A stretch of 64,000 nt of DNA from Crocinitomicaceae bacterium (GCA_020635955.1 JACJYW010000003.1:186001-250000), one strand, 5' to 3'. Shown: positions 1 through 10,192, numbered from the stretch's first letter. Notes: generated from the letters alone by a model not told the origin. Translations and numbers: made by a program.

Positions 1-1227
1 AGAACCAGTCAATACACTTTTTCTTTGTACCATTTCACGGGCTTTTCTTGCCGCGTGTCTTGCCGTAGCTGCCAGGATGACTTTCTCAACGATCGATCTG
101 GCATCTTTTGGATGTTCTTCTAAATAATCCGTCAACATCTCAGAAACCGCTTGCGATACCGGAGCAGTAACCTCTCTGTTACCTAATTTTGTTTTTGTTT
201 GACCTTCAAATTGAGGCTCAGAAACCTTTACAGAGATCACAGCTGTTAATCCTTCACGGAAGTCGTCTCCTGAAATTTCGAATTTCAGTTTGTCCAACAT
301 TCCAGAATCTTCAGCATATTTTTTCAAGGTATTGGTCAACCCTCTTCTGAATCCAGAAAGATGCGTACCACCTTCATGCGTATTGATATTGTTTACATAG
401 GAATGTAAATTCTCTGCGTAAGAAGTATTATAAACCATAGCTACCTCAACCGGCACTCCATGTTTCTCTCCTTCAACGTGAATCACTTCTTCAATTAAAG
501 ATTCTCTAGCTTCATCTAAGAATCTTACGAATTCGCTCAAACCTTCTTTTGAATGGAAAACCTCTTTTACGAAATCTCCATTTTTATCTGTATTTCTCTC
601 ATCTGTTAGTGTAATGGTCAATCCCTTATTCAAGAAAGCCAATTCACGCATACGAGATGCTAATGTATCATAGCTGTATTCAATGATCTCAAAGATCTGT
701 GGATCTGGACGGAAAGTCACAATAGTACCAGTATCAGAAGCACTTCCTACTTCTTTTACCGGATATAGCGCCTTACCTCTTTCATATTCCTGTTTCCACA
801 TTTTACCTTCTCTGTGTACTTCAGCTTCCAAATGTTGTGAAAGTGCGTTAACGCATGACACCCCAACCCCGTGAAGACCACCGGATACCTTATATGAGTC
901 CTTATCGAACTTACCTCCGGCACCAATCTTGGTCATTACAACCTCAAGCGCAGAAACTCCTTCTTTAGCGTGCATATCAACCGGAATACCACGACCATTA
1001 TCCTGAACTCGAATTCCTTCTCCTTCAAGAATGGTAACATGAACAGTATCACAATGACCGGCTAAAGCTTCATCAATTGAGTTATCTACTACTTCGTATA
1101 CAAGGTGATGTAAACCTCTAAGACCAACGTCTCCAATATACATGGATGGACGCATTCTTACGTGCTCCATTCCCTCTAACGCCTGTATACTATCGGCTGA
1201 ATATCCTTTCTTCTTTTCTTCGCTCAT
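1..1227 (-). CDS. gyrB: DNA gyrase subunit B, N-terminal part (runs off the window)
   Basis: The minus strand reads open from an ATG at 1227 to the window edge, so the C-terminal end is missing. It starts MSEEKKKGYSADSIQALEG and shows the GHKL ATPase signatures: RMRPSMYIGD, EVVDNSIDEA with the catalytic Glu/Asn, DNGRGIP and the GLHGVGVSCVNALS ATP lid, followed by the transducer region with AAREKA-like ARHAARKARE. It is the ATPase subunit of the type II topoisomerase that introduces negative supercoils. gyrB and parE are similar, but the start and spacing fit bacterial GyrB. About 190 bp without a gene separate it from the next minus-strand gene; I see no terminator there. Confidence 0.93.
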   Translation of the reverse strand, partial: MSEEKKKGYSADSIQALEGMEHVRMRPSMYIGDVGLRGLHHLVYEVVDNSIDEALAGHCDTVHVTILEGEGIRVQDNGRGIPVDMHAKEGVSALEVVMTKIGAGGKFDKDSYKVSGGLHGVGVSCVNALSQHLEAEVHREGKMWKQEYERGKALYPVKEVGSASDTGTIVTFRPDPQIFEIIEYSYDTLASRMRELAFLNKGLTITLTDERNTDKNGDFVKEVFHSKEGLSEFVRFLDEARESLIEEVIHVEGEKHGVPVEVAMVYNTSYAENLHSYVNNINTHEGGTHLSGFRRGLTNTLKKYAEDSGMLDKLKFEISGDDFREGLTAVISVKVSEPQFEGQTKTKLGNREVTAPVSQAVSEMLTDYLEEHPKDARSIVEKVILAATARHAARKAREMVQRKSVLTGS

Positions 1228-1420
1228 ATTTTAGTATTAATAGATCCTTGCCGGAAGGAAAAATCCTCAGATTTGGCAAGACAAACAAAGATACTAAATG
1301 CCCCATTAAATCCTTGAGATATCAAGCTGTTTTGAGAGTAGTTATTAACATGTAATTAACATTGATACTAAATCTCATTCAAAAATTGAAAAAATGGCTT
1401 AAATCGAAGGAAAAGCTGCT

Positions 1421-3367
1421 CTATTTGATTATCAGATTGATCTTGGTAAGCTCATCATAATATCTAAAGGCATTGAATACCTCTTCCTTATCCTCAATAC
1501 TATAACGATAAGACTGGTACTCTTCACGGGATACGAACTTGATCGTATTCCCTTCCTGTTCAAAGGTTGCTTTCATAAGGATACCATCCAATGCACAGTA
1601 ATCTTCTGTTTGAAAAACGGATTCTTTATTCGTAATAGTCACGCCTTTTGGAAACGTAACAATAACAGAGTAAGTTCTGATCATAGGATTAGAGAAAACA
1701 AAGTCGTTTTTTTTCTTTGTTAGATCATTCACGCTAACATGTTCTCCAAACAAATTCCCCAGCTTGAAAATGGTTTTGTCATTTGCTTTTTCAATAAAAG
1801 GTCTGTACAATTCGGTCATTTTACCTTTAATGATCAAAGGCTTCACAAAGGCATCTTCAGGCTCTACGTTCTCTATATCCGTCATTTTGAATTTGGAGGC
1901 ATCCTGAAAGAAGTTCAAGAGCTCATTTTGTTTTTCCTTCTTCCGGTTCTCTGAATAGAGATAATAATAGGTTTGGTACTGTCCTGCTTTATAGCCCTTA
2001 ATGTAGCGTTCAATGGTTAATTCTCCATCTTCCATATTCTCATCTACATTGACGCGAATTACGATACTATCAACATTTTGTTGAGCCGTTGTACCTTTCA
2101 CCGGACGCACTTCCCAATCTGTAGTTAGAGCGGGATATTGTTTTTGTTTTAAAAAGTACCCGTTATTCGGGATCCAATCCGCTTTCAAATAGCCTAATCT
2201 TGTTGAAAAATCGAGTGGCGCCAGGTATTTGTCGATCTCTGGGAAATACAAAAAGTAATTCTGAAGAAAATACATGGATTCAATTTCACTGCTCAATCTG
2301 GTATCATAACGATCTGATATAAAACCATACTGATATTCAATATCCGCCTGTTGACACATCCCCATGAACAACAATATTGTTCCTACACTATTCGCCTTTC
2401 TGTTCTTTACAATATCAGCCATACTTTGATCAGGGACTGATGAACTGATGAGCACATCTGTTTTAATAAAGTGCTCCATTACCCTAACCTTATCCTCTTT
2501 CGACCTTAAATTGTAGATACCCAAAGCCGTATTTAATTCCCTTAAAGCCTTCGCATCTTTCCCTGAGAAATTGATATTATATACCACATTGAGTAAGAGA
2601 TTGAATTCCTCATAGGGTGAATAGCTTTTATCGGTAGGGGTATCAAATCCTCTTAATGAGGCATCAAGCTTCATTATGGTGTTATTGTATTCTGAGAAAT
2701 ACTCTGGCTCTTCAGCAGGTATACTATCCAATTGAATATACCATTGATGCTTTTGCAAAATGGTATCGATCAAAGCAGGTTTTGCCAATCCATTATGCGG
2801 TAAGAATTGGAAATAGGAATCATTTGGCGAGATAAAGAAGAACTCGAAATCATAGATGGGAATATCAGATTGAAAAAAGAACTGGTCTCCATCAAATTCA
2901 GGCTCTTTTTGAAGTGTATACATCACTTCTATTTCATCTCCTAGTTCAATACCAGAGATTGGAAAATAGTAATAGCGCTCTTCCTCATCTTCAGAATAGA
3001 ACTCTTCAACCTTAGGCGTGAGTTTAACTACCTTGTCTTTCTTTATAACCCGCGTACTTAATTTCTTGATCCTGTACACTCCGTCCATTGAAATGTAGAT
3101 TTTATTGAACTCTTCTATTCCGGCATGAGTAGTCAACTTCACCTTGTAATGCTGCGTTTCATATTTATAGTATTGCCCGGCATTTAGATCATACTCATAT
3201 TCCACCGCCAATAAATATTTAGTATAGAAATACAGCTCATTATTTACTTCTCGTTCTGAATGAACTGGCGTTTCAACCCAATCATGATGCTTATAATATG
3301 GGTAAAGCTGAGCCATTGAGATCATTGGCATGAACAAGACAAATAATATGTACAGTCTTTTACTCAT
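1421..3367 (-). CDS. Secreted DUF3857/transglutaminase-like protein with degenerate active site
   Basis: 648 residues with an N-terminal signal peptide (MSKRLYILFVLFMPMISMAQ). The first half is a DUF3857-type beta-sandwich (YKYETQHYKVKLTTHAG, ELGDEIEVMYTLQ), followed by a transglutaminase-like fold. Where the upstream paralogue has NRYGDCKDMGNLLSEML, this protein has NRKANSVGTILLFMGM, so the catalytic Cys is gone and it is probably a non-enzymatic partner. It overlaps the end of the upstream gene (3360-5351) by 8 bp, so the two are translationally coupled. Family role is unknown; both are likely periplasmic or outer-membrane associated. Confidence 0.8.
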   Translation of the reverse strand: MSKRLYILFVLFMPMISMAQLYPYYKHHDWVETPVHSEREVNNELYFYTKYLLAVEYEYDLNAGQYYKYETQHYKVKLTTHAGIEEFNKIYISMDGVYRIKKLSTRVIKKDKVVKLTPKVEEFYSEDEEERYYYFPISGIELGDEIEVMYTLQKEPEFDGDQFFFQSDIPIYDFEFFFISPNDSYFQFLPHNGLAKPALIDTILQKHQWYIQLDSIPAEEPEYFSEYNNTIMKLDASLRGFDTPTDKSYSPYEEFNLLLNVVYNINFSGKDAKALRELNTALGIYNLRSKEDKVRVMEHFIKTDVLISSSVPDQSMADIVKNRKANSVGTILLFMGMCQQADIEYQYGFISDRYDTRLSSEIESMYFLQNYFLYFPEIDKYLAPLDFSTRLGYLKADWIPNNGYFLKQKQYPALTTDWEVRPVKGTTAQQNVDSIVIRVNVDENMEDGELTIERYIKGYKAGQYQTYYYLYSENRKKEKQNELLNFFQDASKFKMTDIENVEPEDAFVKPLIIKGKMTELYRPFIEKANDKTIFKLGNLFGEHVSVNDLTKKKNDFVFSNPMIRTYSVIVTFPKGVTITNKESVFQTEDYCALDGILMKATFEQEGNTIKFVSREEYQSYRYSIEDKEEVFNAFRYYDELTKINLIIK

Positions 3368-5351
3368 TTCCTGTTTTCTCTAGAATGATATTCTGTATGG
3401 TAGCCTTATTTATTGCTGAAGAAAATTCGTTCCAATCACCAAATAACGCTACGGGTATTTCCAGTAAATTATACTGGTAGATCATGTTTACAATAATGGT
3501 ATTACCTGACACTCGGAATATGCCATCAAAGTGAAACAGATCGTGTTTGAAATGCACATCTTCCGGAAGATGTTTTACTTTATAATTATCCGGAATAGTA
3601 ATCTCATATCCGTAATCAATAGTTCTGTGACGATCCTTTTGTCTCGTATACTTATAATCTTCTTCGTTGTATTTGGTCACACGAGGTTTAAAAAGGATTG
3701 GATTGATAATGATATCTTCTCCATCTTTGATCCCTAGATTATCTACTGAGAATTCATAATTGATCACCAGATCTTCTTTTTTCTGGGTTACTCCTTCAAA
3801 TGAATAATTCTTAAGGGTATAGCGATTTGCACCACCAAGAGCGAGTTCTTTAATATAATCACGCAGATCATCTTCCTTCAAGTTGGCCAAATAATAGGAT
3901 CTGTTCTCCCTTTCATATCCTCCATAAAAATCAGTTCCTGAACCATACAAAGAATCGGCATCCGTGAATTTAAAATTGATACGGGATTTAATGTAATTCT
4001 TGTCTGCATGAACAGCTGGCACTTTAAATAACTCATAATCTCCTTTTCCTCTGTGGATCAACAATTCTTTTCCCTGCAAAGCCATTGGAGGCATAATATA
4101 GGACCCTTCTGAGCTTGTTGCATCCAGATAATAGTACTTATCTTCCAGAGGATGCTCTCCTGGTTTTTGAACCACACAAATAACATGATTACAAGTTAAG
4201 GGCGTAGCTATTTCACTCATTTGATATGGAATATCTCTGGTACCCACCCAGGCGATAAAGGCATTTTCTACCCCAGCATAGGTCAACATCTCGCTTAGTA
4301 AATTTCCCATGTCTTTACAATCACCATATCTATTTTGGATCACTGACGTGTAGGATCTGGGTACATAACCATTAATTCCATCTTCAAAGGCTATGTATTT
4401 GATGTTGTGCTGAACCCAATTGAATATCGAGTCCATTTTGGCAATAGGATCTTCAACATTAGCAGTGATCTCATCCACAAGCTTGTGCATATCATCCAGG
4501 CCTTTTTCTTCACCCATTAGCGCTAAAAAGCCTTCAAAATAAGTATGTAACTCTTCTACATTTGAAATGAGTTTCACTTCCTGATCTTGATTATTCACAT
4601 AAGATTGGATCTGTGCTACGAGATGTGGGATATAATACTTGATATTAACGCTACCATCTTCAGATCTGTGTGCTTCAACATCTTTCATTTCCCAACTCTG
4701 CGTGATATGTCCTTTTTTACCTTCAATTACAGTACGAACCACATTCACATCTGACATGCTTTGTTCAAAGAACTTCATTTTAACTGTAGATGGATATGTT
4801 ATCTGCACTTTTGAAGACATGACCGGATAACCGGATACAAAATGAAATACATCAAAGAATTGCGGTCTTAAGATCTTGCGCGTATAAGAGATCTCACTTT
4901 TATACCCCTCTCCCAACTCAGGTAATTCAAAGATCATATTCTGGTTATCATCATGAAAAACCCAGCTACTTGGGGCCGAATCAACCATTCTGAAATTCTC
5001 TTCTTTTACCTTCAGTTTTTTACCGGCTGGTGTAATGACCTTAGCTTCGATATCCGTTAACTCCTCAAAAAACTGGCTGATGGTTATACTTTGATCTGTA
5101 TAATACTTAGCACTTTCTCTAAAGTAAAGCACTACCTCTCTATCTGTGGTATAGATATCCAATTCTCCGGTTTTCTTATTCACAGAGATCTCTACTAACT
5201 GATCATGCTCGAGCACAACGCCTATTTCATCCGGAAACTTTTGTTTTAATGCTGCATAGCTAATTTCATCTTGCCCAAAAGACAAGTTATTTGTCAACTG
5301 GAACACCAACAACAAACCAACTACATATCTAGAAAAATAAGCCTTCTTCAT
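3360..5351 (-). CDS. Secreted DUF3857 and transglutaminase-domain protein
   Basis: 663 residues with a signal peptide (ending near NLSFGQ). An N-terminal DUF3857 domain (residues about 50-230) precedes a transglutaminase-like core (about 280-420) with an apparently intact Cys-His-Asp triad: YGDCKDMGNLL (Cys), TCNHVICVV (His) and YYLDATSSEG (Asp). The C-terminal third is DUF2569/DUF3858-like beta-rich sequence. First gene of a two-gene operon with its catalytically degenerate paralogue. Substrate unknown; such proteins are common in Bacteroidota envelopes. Confidence 0.82.
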   Translation of the reverse strand: MKKAYFSRYVVGLLLVFQLTNNLSFGQDEISYAALKQKFPDEIGVVLEHDQLVEISVNKKTGELDIYTTDREVVLYFRESAKYYTDQSITISQFFEELTDIEAKVITPAGKKLKVKEENFRMVDSAPSSWVFHDDNQNMIFELPELGEGYKSEISYTRKILRPQFFDVFHFVSGYPVMSSKVQITYPSTVKMKFFEQSMSDVNVVRTVIEGKKGHITQSWEMKDVEAHRSEDGSVNIKYYIPHLVAQIQSYVNNQDQEVKLISNVEELHTYFEGFLALMGEEKGLDDMHKLVDEITANVEDPIAKMDSIFNWVQHNIKYIAFEDGINGYVPRSYTSVIQNRYGDCKDMGNLLSEMLTYAGVENAFIAWVGTRDIPYQMSEIATPLTCNHVICVVQKPGEHPLEDKYYYLDATSSEGSYIMPPMALQGKELLIHRGKGDYELFKVPAVHADKNYIKSRINFKFTDADSLYGSGTDFYGGYERENRSYYLANLKEDDLRDYIKELALGGANRYTLKNYSFEGVTQKKEDLVINYEFSVDNLGIKDGEDIIINPILFKPRVTKYNEEDYKYTRQKDRHRTIDYGYEITIPDNYKVKHLPEDVHFKHDLFHFDGIFRVSGNTIIVNMIYQYNLLEIPVALFGDWNEFSSAINKATIQNIILEKTGNE

Positions 5352-5462
5352 AAAAGTTTCCTACCTGGATAGACGTAGAAATGACCTGAATATTTCGTCA
5401 TGTTTAAAGATAACAAAAGATTGAAAACCGGTAAAGAGTCTTTTCAGTTTAATTTATAGCGT

Positions 5463-5470
5463 TATTTTTG
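5463..5470 (+). promoter_or_regulatory. Bacteroidota-type -7 box before the reductase operon
   Basis: TATTTTTG matches the TAnnTTTG -7 consensus and lies 16 nt before the ATG at 5487. No clean TTG sits at -33, so the call rests on the -7 box and position only. Confidence 0.45.
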
Positions 5471-5486
5471 TCCAAAATTTTAATGA

Positions 5487-6551
5487 ATGAAGCCAACTTT
5501 TCATACACTTACCATTAAGGATATTCGTAAGGAAACATCAGACACCGTTTCAATTGCATTTAACGTTCCTTCTGATCTTACTGCTGATTACAAATTCGTG
5601 CCGGGGCAATATTTAACCCTACGTGCTACTGTAAACGGTGAAGATATCCGAAGATCATATTCAATTTCGTCAGCATTATCTGACAATGAATTGCGTGTGG
5701 CTGTTAAGCAAGTGAACAATGGAAAGTTCTCTACCTATGCTAACCAGCAATTGAAAGTTGGTGATCAGATGGAAGTGATGACTCCTCAGGGAGGTTTTGT
5801 TGTTGAAACTGCTTCATCAAATGCCAACAATTATGTTTTCTATGCTGCAGGAAGCGGTGTTACACCAGTAATGTCAATGGTGAAAACAATTTTGGAAACA
5901 GAACCAAACAGTCAGGTATTCCTTTATTACGGAAACAGAACTGCAGCAGATACAATATTCAAATCACAATTTGACGCTTTAGCTTTAAAATACAGCAATT
6001 TCAAATTAAGATATTTCTTAAGCAGAGAAGATGCAGGTGACGCTAACAGAAATGGAAGAATTGATGAAGCAAAATGTACTCATTTCTATGCTTCTGAACT
6101 AGAGCCATTGAAGATCTTTGGGGTTTACGCTTGCGGTCCTGAAGAAATGATCGAAATAGTGAAGGACTTCTATATTTCAAAAGGTTTATTACATAAAGTG
6201 CATTTTGAATTGTTTACCACTCCTGTTGCCACAGAAACTGCTGAACCGGTTGCTGCCAGTGAAAATGTGAACGCTCAGGTAACAGTGATCATTGATGATG
6301 AGGAATATAAATTCGAATTGAACACGAACGGTAAAGATATTTTAACTGCTGCACAAGATGCTGACGCAGATGTTCCTTTCTCTTGTAAAGGAGGAGTTTG
6401 CTGTACTTGTAAGGCTAAGATATTAGAAGGTTCTGCTAAAATGAGTGTAAACTATTCATTAGAACCGGATGAGGTTGAAGAAGGTTTCATTTTGACTTGC
6501 CAGGCACACCCTACTTCATCAAAGGTGGTAGTTTCGTTTGACGAATTCTAA
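5487..6551 (+). CDS. PaaE-like flavin reductase with C-terminal 2Fe-2S ferredoxin domain
   Basis: 354 residues in three modules: FAD-binding FR-type barrel (about 1-105, with RSYSISS for flavin binding), NAD(P)-binding Rossmann domain (about 110-235, AAGSGVTPVMSM, YYGNR and YACGPEEMI), and a plant-type ferredoxin domain (about 265-354) with the Cys cluster CKGGVCCTC and a distal LTCQ. It transfers electrons from NAD(P)H through FAD to the 2Fe-2S centre. The domain order equals PaaE of the phenylacetyl-CoA epoxidase complex, but no paaABCD genes are nearby, so the partner oxygenase or desaturase is unknown. First gene of a tight three-gene operon; the next ATG follows the stop directly. Confidence 0.85.
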   Translation: MKPTFHTLTIKDIRKETSDTVSIAFNVPSDLTADYKFVPGQYLTLRATVNGEDIRRSYSISSALSDNELRVAVKQVNNGKFSTYANQQLKVGDQMEVMTPQGGFVVETASSNANNYVFYAAGSGVTPVMSMVKTILETEPNSQVFLYYGNRTAADTIFKSQFDALALKYSNFKLRYFLSREDAGDANRNGRIDEAKCTHFYASELEPLKIFGVYACGPEEMIEIVKDFYISKGLLHKVHFELFTTPVATETAEPVAASENVNAQVTVIIDDEEYKFELNTNGKDILTAAQDADADVPFSCKGGVCCTCKAKILEGSAKMSVNYSLEPDEVEEGFILTCQAHPTSSKVVVSFDEF

Positions 6552-7232
6552 ATGAAAAACATTGTTGTCATAGGCGCCAGTAGAGGTATTGGCTGGGAGT
6601 TGGTTAAACAGCTTTCTAAAGACAACAAAGTTTTAGCTATTTCAAGAAATCAAGATCGATTAGCTCAATTAGCCACTGAGTCAGGATGTAGTATAGCTGC
6701 TATAGATATTTCATCTGCCATTCTTAAAACCGAACTGCATAAGGCCATTACATCTAACTTCAAATCAGTAGATGTATTGATCAACAATGCAGGCTATTTG
6801 GTGAATAAAAGCTATGATGATTTGACGCTGGAGGACATTCAATCTATTTATTTAACGAATGTTTTTGGCGTAATGCTTTCCTGCCAGGCGATAATTCCTT
6901 TTATGAATAAGGGATCTCATATTGTAAACATTGGTTCAATTGGTGGTGTTCAGGGATCAGTGAAATTCCCGGGGCTATCCGCATACAGTTCTTCAAAAGC
7001 AGCCATTGCTGGTTATTCTGAATGTTTAGCTGAAGAATTGAAGGATGATGAGATCCAGGTAAATTGTTTAGCTCTTGGAGCTGTTCAAACAGAAATGCTG
7101 GCTGAGGCTTTTCCCGGTTATGAAGCCCCAACTTCTGCAGCTGAAATGGCTGAATTCATTGCAGATTTTAGCCTAAGAGCCAACCAATGGCTGAACGGAA
7201 AGATCATTCCGGTTTCTAAATCAACTCCTTAA
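6552..7232 (+). CDS. Short-chain dehydrogenase/reductase (SDR)
   Basis: 226 residues, classical SDR. Nucleotide-binding glycine motif GASRGIG at residues 8-14, NNAG at about 78-81, catalytic Ser in IVNIGSIGG and the YSSSKAA motif (Tyr and Lys) at about 146-152. NAD(P)-dependent oxidoreduction of an unknown small substrate. Its ATG follows the reductase stop without gap and its stop overlaps the next ATG by one base, so it is translationally coupled on both sides. Confidence 0.88.
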   Translation: MKNIVVIGASRGIGWELVKQLSKDNKVLAISRNQDRLAQLATESGCSIAAIDISSAILKTELHKAITSNFKSVDVLINNAGYLVNKSYDDLTLEDIQSIYLTNVFGVMLSCQAIIPFMNKGSHIVNIGSIGGVQGSVKFPGLSAYSSSKAAIAGYSECLAEELKDDEIQVNCLALGAVQTEMLAEAFPGYEAPTSAAEMAEFIADFSLRANQWLNGKIIPVSKSTP

Positions 7233-7876
7233 TGAAAGTTGTATCGGTCAACATAGGAGAAAAGAAGACCGTTCAGTGGAAGGGCAAATCAGTTCAAACC
7301 GGCATCTTTAAAAAACCCGTTAATCGTTCTATTTTTCTAGGAAATGATGATGTGGATGGAGACCACGTGGTGGATAGAAAATATCACGGTGGAACGCACA
7401 TGGCTTGCTATATATATTCAGCTGATCATTATCCTTTTTGGAAGGAAAAGTATCCTAAACTGGATTGGGATTATGGCATGTTTGGAGAGAACATCACCAT
7501 TGAAGGTTTAAATGAAAACAATTTTTGTTTAGGCGATACCTATCAGTTGGGAACGGCTGTTGTTGCTATATCACAACCTAGGAAACCCTGCTTCAAATTG
7601 GGAATTCGTTTTGGAACACAGGCCATCCTCAAAACCTACATCAATGCTGATTTTCCCGGTATTTACTTAAGGATCATTAAAAATGGCGAAGTGAAAGTGG
7701 GAGATGAAATGACATTGATCGATAAACACCCCTCCTGTATTTCATTACTAGAAGCCTATCATTTACAGTATGATTCCACTGAAAAGGATGTAATAAGAAT
7801 TCAGGAAATACTGAATGATCCTATTTGTACTCCGGATATTAGAGAAGGATTAGGAAAGCGGTTGAAACTTTCTTAA
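7232..7876 (+). CDS. MOSC-domain protein (YiiM-like)
   Basis: 214 residues. The MOSC fold is visible as VDGDHVVDRKYHGG near residue 41, the metal/cofactor Cys in QPRKPCFKLGIRFG at about residue 115, and MFGENITIEGL. MOSC proteins bind or transfer sulfur-ligated molybdenum cofactor or reduce N-hydroxylated compounds (YiiM). Being the third gene after a 2Fe-2S reductase suggests a redox partner, as in YiiM/YcbX-type systems; this is inference. Confidence 0.85.
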   Translation: MKVVSVNIGEKKTVQWKGKSVQTGIFKKPVNRSIFLGNDDVDGDHVVDRKYHGGTHMACYIYSADHYPFWKEKYPKLDWDYGMFGENITIEGLNENNFCLGDTYQLGTAVVAISQPRKPCFKLGIRFGTQAILKTYINADFPGIYLRIIKNGEVKVGDEMTLIDKHPSCISLLEAYHLQYDSTEKDVIRIQEILNDPICTPDIREGLGKRLKLS

Positions 7877-7890
7877 AACTTGAACTCTGT

Positions 7891-8102
7891 CTATACTTCG
7901 ACTCCGCTCAGTATGACAACTTAAATCCTTTTTTTTGATAAATGAATACTGTATTGTATTCGACTTCGCTCAAAATGACAACTTAGAGGCAGAATGAATA
8001 TGAAAACAGTTCATACTTCGACTCCGCTCAGTATGACAACTCTGCTTTTTTATTGACTAAATGAATGTAGATTCCAATTCTACTCCGCTCAGTATGACAA
8101 CT
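7891..8102. repeat. Four-copy intergenic repeat with 60-bp period
   Basis: Copies of a 30-bp core (TACTTCGACTCCGCTCAGTA plus TGACAACT) begin near 7891, 7951, 8011 and 8071, giving an exact 60-bp spacing. The second copy has TTCGCTCAAAA instead of TCCGCTCAGTA and the fourth starts ATTCTACTCC. The array sits between the convergent MOSC gene and E1 gene and ends inside the latter's stop region. It resembles dispersed intergenic repeats of Bacteroidota; function unknown. Confidence 0.75.
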
Positions 8103-10101
8103 AGTAATTCACCAACTTCAACAACTTCTCTTCAAAACGCTCTTTAGGGAAGAAATTCTTTTCTAATTCTCCATCAAAAGGCACAGGTGTATCCAGGCTT
8201 CCTTCGCGCATAACTGGAGCATCTAAATACTCGAAACAATCTTCAGCTATTCTGGCTGCAATTTCACCACCAATTCCGCCTGTTTCGCAGTCTTCATGCA
8301 TCACGATCACACGACCGGTTTTCTTAGCCGTTTCATATACAGCATCCATATCCAATGGTAGTAGAGTTCTCAGATCAAGAATATCCACGTCCAAATTGTG
8401 CTTCTCTACGATCTCTTTCGCCCAATGCACTCCCATTCCGTAAGTAATAACAGATGCTGCTTTTCCTTCACGCACCAATCTGGCTTTACCAATTTCTAAT
8501 GTGTAATAATCGTCTGGAACTTCTTCTTTAATGGAACGATACAAACCTTTATGTTCAAAGAAGATCACAGGATTTGGATCTTCAATAGCTGCTGCCAATA
8601 ATCCTTTTGCTTCAGTAGGCGTAGATGGATAAACCACCTTCAAGCCCGGTGTGTGTGCAAACCATGCTTCATTCGATTGTGAGTGGAACGGTCCTGCAGC
8701 AGATCCACCACCTGTAGGCATTCTTACCACCACATCAGCTTTCTCACCCCATCTGTAATGAAGTTTAGCCAAATTATTTACGATCTGATTGAAACCTACA
8801 GTAACGAAATCTGCAAATTGCATTTCCATAACCCCTTTCATACCATTGATCGACAATCCTAACGCCGCACCTACAATGGCTGATTCGCAAATTGGCGTAT
8901 TTCTAATTCTATCTTTTCCGAATTCTTCTACAAACCCTTCTGTCACCTTGAAAACCCCTCCATATTCGGCAATATCCTGACCCATGATCACCAGTTCATC
9001 ATACTTCTGCATGGATTGTCTTAATCCATCAGAAATAGCATCAACAAAACGCTTCTCAGAAGTAGCATTTGTAGCTGGTTCTGTGAGCACAGGCTCGTAT
9101 GGTGTATAAACATCAGCTAATTCTGTTGCCGTATCAGGTGTCACGTTTGGCTCAGCAAAAGCGATCTCTAATTCAGATTGGATCAAATCTTTGATCTCTT
9201 CTTTGATCTTCTCTATTTCTTTTTCAGAAAGAATACCTTCGGCAAGCAAATATGCTTCGTAATTGTCTACAGGGTCTTTTGGTGCCCATTTATCCTGTAA
9301 TCCTTCAGGATAGTATTTTGTACCTGAAGCCTCTTCATGTCCTCTCATTCTGAAAGAAACACACTCCAACAAGAACGGTCTTGGTTTCTCTCTCAAAGAA
9401 GAAGCGATCTGTCTAACTGCATGATAAACTTCTAAAATGTTGTTTCCATCAATTTGGAAAGCATCCATTCCATATCCTACTCCTTTATCAATGAACTGTT
9501 TACATCTGAACTGCTCATTTGAAGGTGTTGATAAACCCCATTGATTATTTTCTACCACGAAGATCATTGGCAGATCCCACACGGCAGCAACGTTCATTGC
9601 CTCATGGAAATCTCCTTCAGAGGCCCCACCGTCTCCGGTAATGGCCAAAGAAACTTTTGGTTCTTTTCTCAGTTTATGCGCTAAAGCCACACCTGCACTT
9701 AAAGCCAATTGAGGTCCTAAGTGAGAGATCATCCCCACTACGTGATATTCTTTGGTTCCAAAGTGGAAAGAACGATCACGACCTTTAGTAAAACCTGTCA
9801 TTTTCCCCTGGAACTGAGCAAATAATCTGTTCAATGGAATATTCCTAGACGTAAAGATCCCCAGGTTTCTGTGCATTGGAAAGATGTATTCATCTTGTTC
9901 CAATCCTAAACCAATACCTACAGAAATTCCTTCTTGTCCCCATCCTGAAAACCATTTTGAGATCTTACCCTGACGAAGCAAAATGAGCATTTTCTCCTCA
10001 ATTAATCGAGGTTTTACCAATGCTTTGTATATATCTACAAGCTCCTTATCAGTTAAATCTTTACGATCGTATTCGATCACCGGTTTGGTCAATACTGCCA
10101 T
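8101..10101 (-). CDS. Fused 2-oxoacid dehydrogenase E1 (alpha + beta subunits)
   Basis: 666 residues. The N-terminal half (about 15-330) is an E1-alpha with the thiamine diphosphate motif starting at ITGDGGASEGDFHEAMN and ending in ENNQWG; the C-terminal half (about 345-666) is an E1-beta with GQDIAEYGGVFKVTEG and the transketolase C-terminal domain. It decarboxylates a 2-oxoacid and passes the acyl group to the lipoyl E2. The alpha-beta fusion is typical of Bacteroidota enzymes annotated as branched-chain 2-oxoisovalerate or pyruvate dehydrogenase E1. E2 and E3 are not in the window, so substrate is undecided. Confidence 0.88.
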   Translation of the reverse strand: MAVLTKPVIEYDRKDLTDKELVDIYKALVKPRLIEEKMLILLRQGKISKWFSGWGQEGISVGIGLGLEQDEYIFPMHRNLGIFTSRNIPLNRLFAQFQGKMTGFTKGRDRSFHFGTKEYHVVGMISHLGPQLALSAGVALAHKLRKEPKVSLAITGDGGASEGDFHEAMNVAAVWDLPMIFVVENNQWGLSTPSNEQFRCKQFIDKGVGYGMDAFQIDGNNILEVYHAVRQIASSLREKPRPFLLECVSFRMRGHEEASGTKYYPEGLQDKWAPKDPVDNYEAYLLAEGILSEKEIEKIKEEIKDLIQSELEIAFAEPNVTPDTATELADVYTPYEPVLTEPATNATSEKRFVDAISDGLRQSMQKYDELVIMGQDIAEYGGVFKVTEGFVEEFGKDRIRNTPICESAIVGAALGLSINGMKGVMEMQFADFVTVGFNQIVNNLAKLHYRWGEKADVVVRMPTGGGSAAGPFHSQSNEAWFAHTPGLKVVYPSTPTEAKGLLAAAIEDPNPVIFFEHKGLYRSIKEEVPDDYYTLEIGKARLVREGKAASVITYGMGVHWAKEIVEKHNLDVDILDLRTLLPLDMDAVYETAKKTGRVIVMHEDCETGGIGGEIAARIAEDCFEYLDAPVMREGSLDTPVPFDGELEKNFFPKERFEEKLLKLVNY

Positions 10102-10192
10102 AGAAATGGGGTTATTTTATTTGAGCAAAATTAGTTTAAAAAACAGGATAGAAACAAACCCGTCCAGAAGATTTTTGAACAGGTTATTCAAA

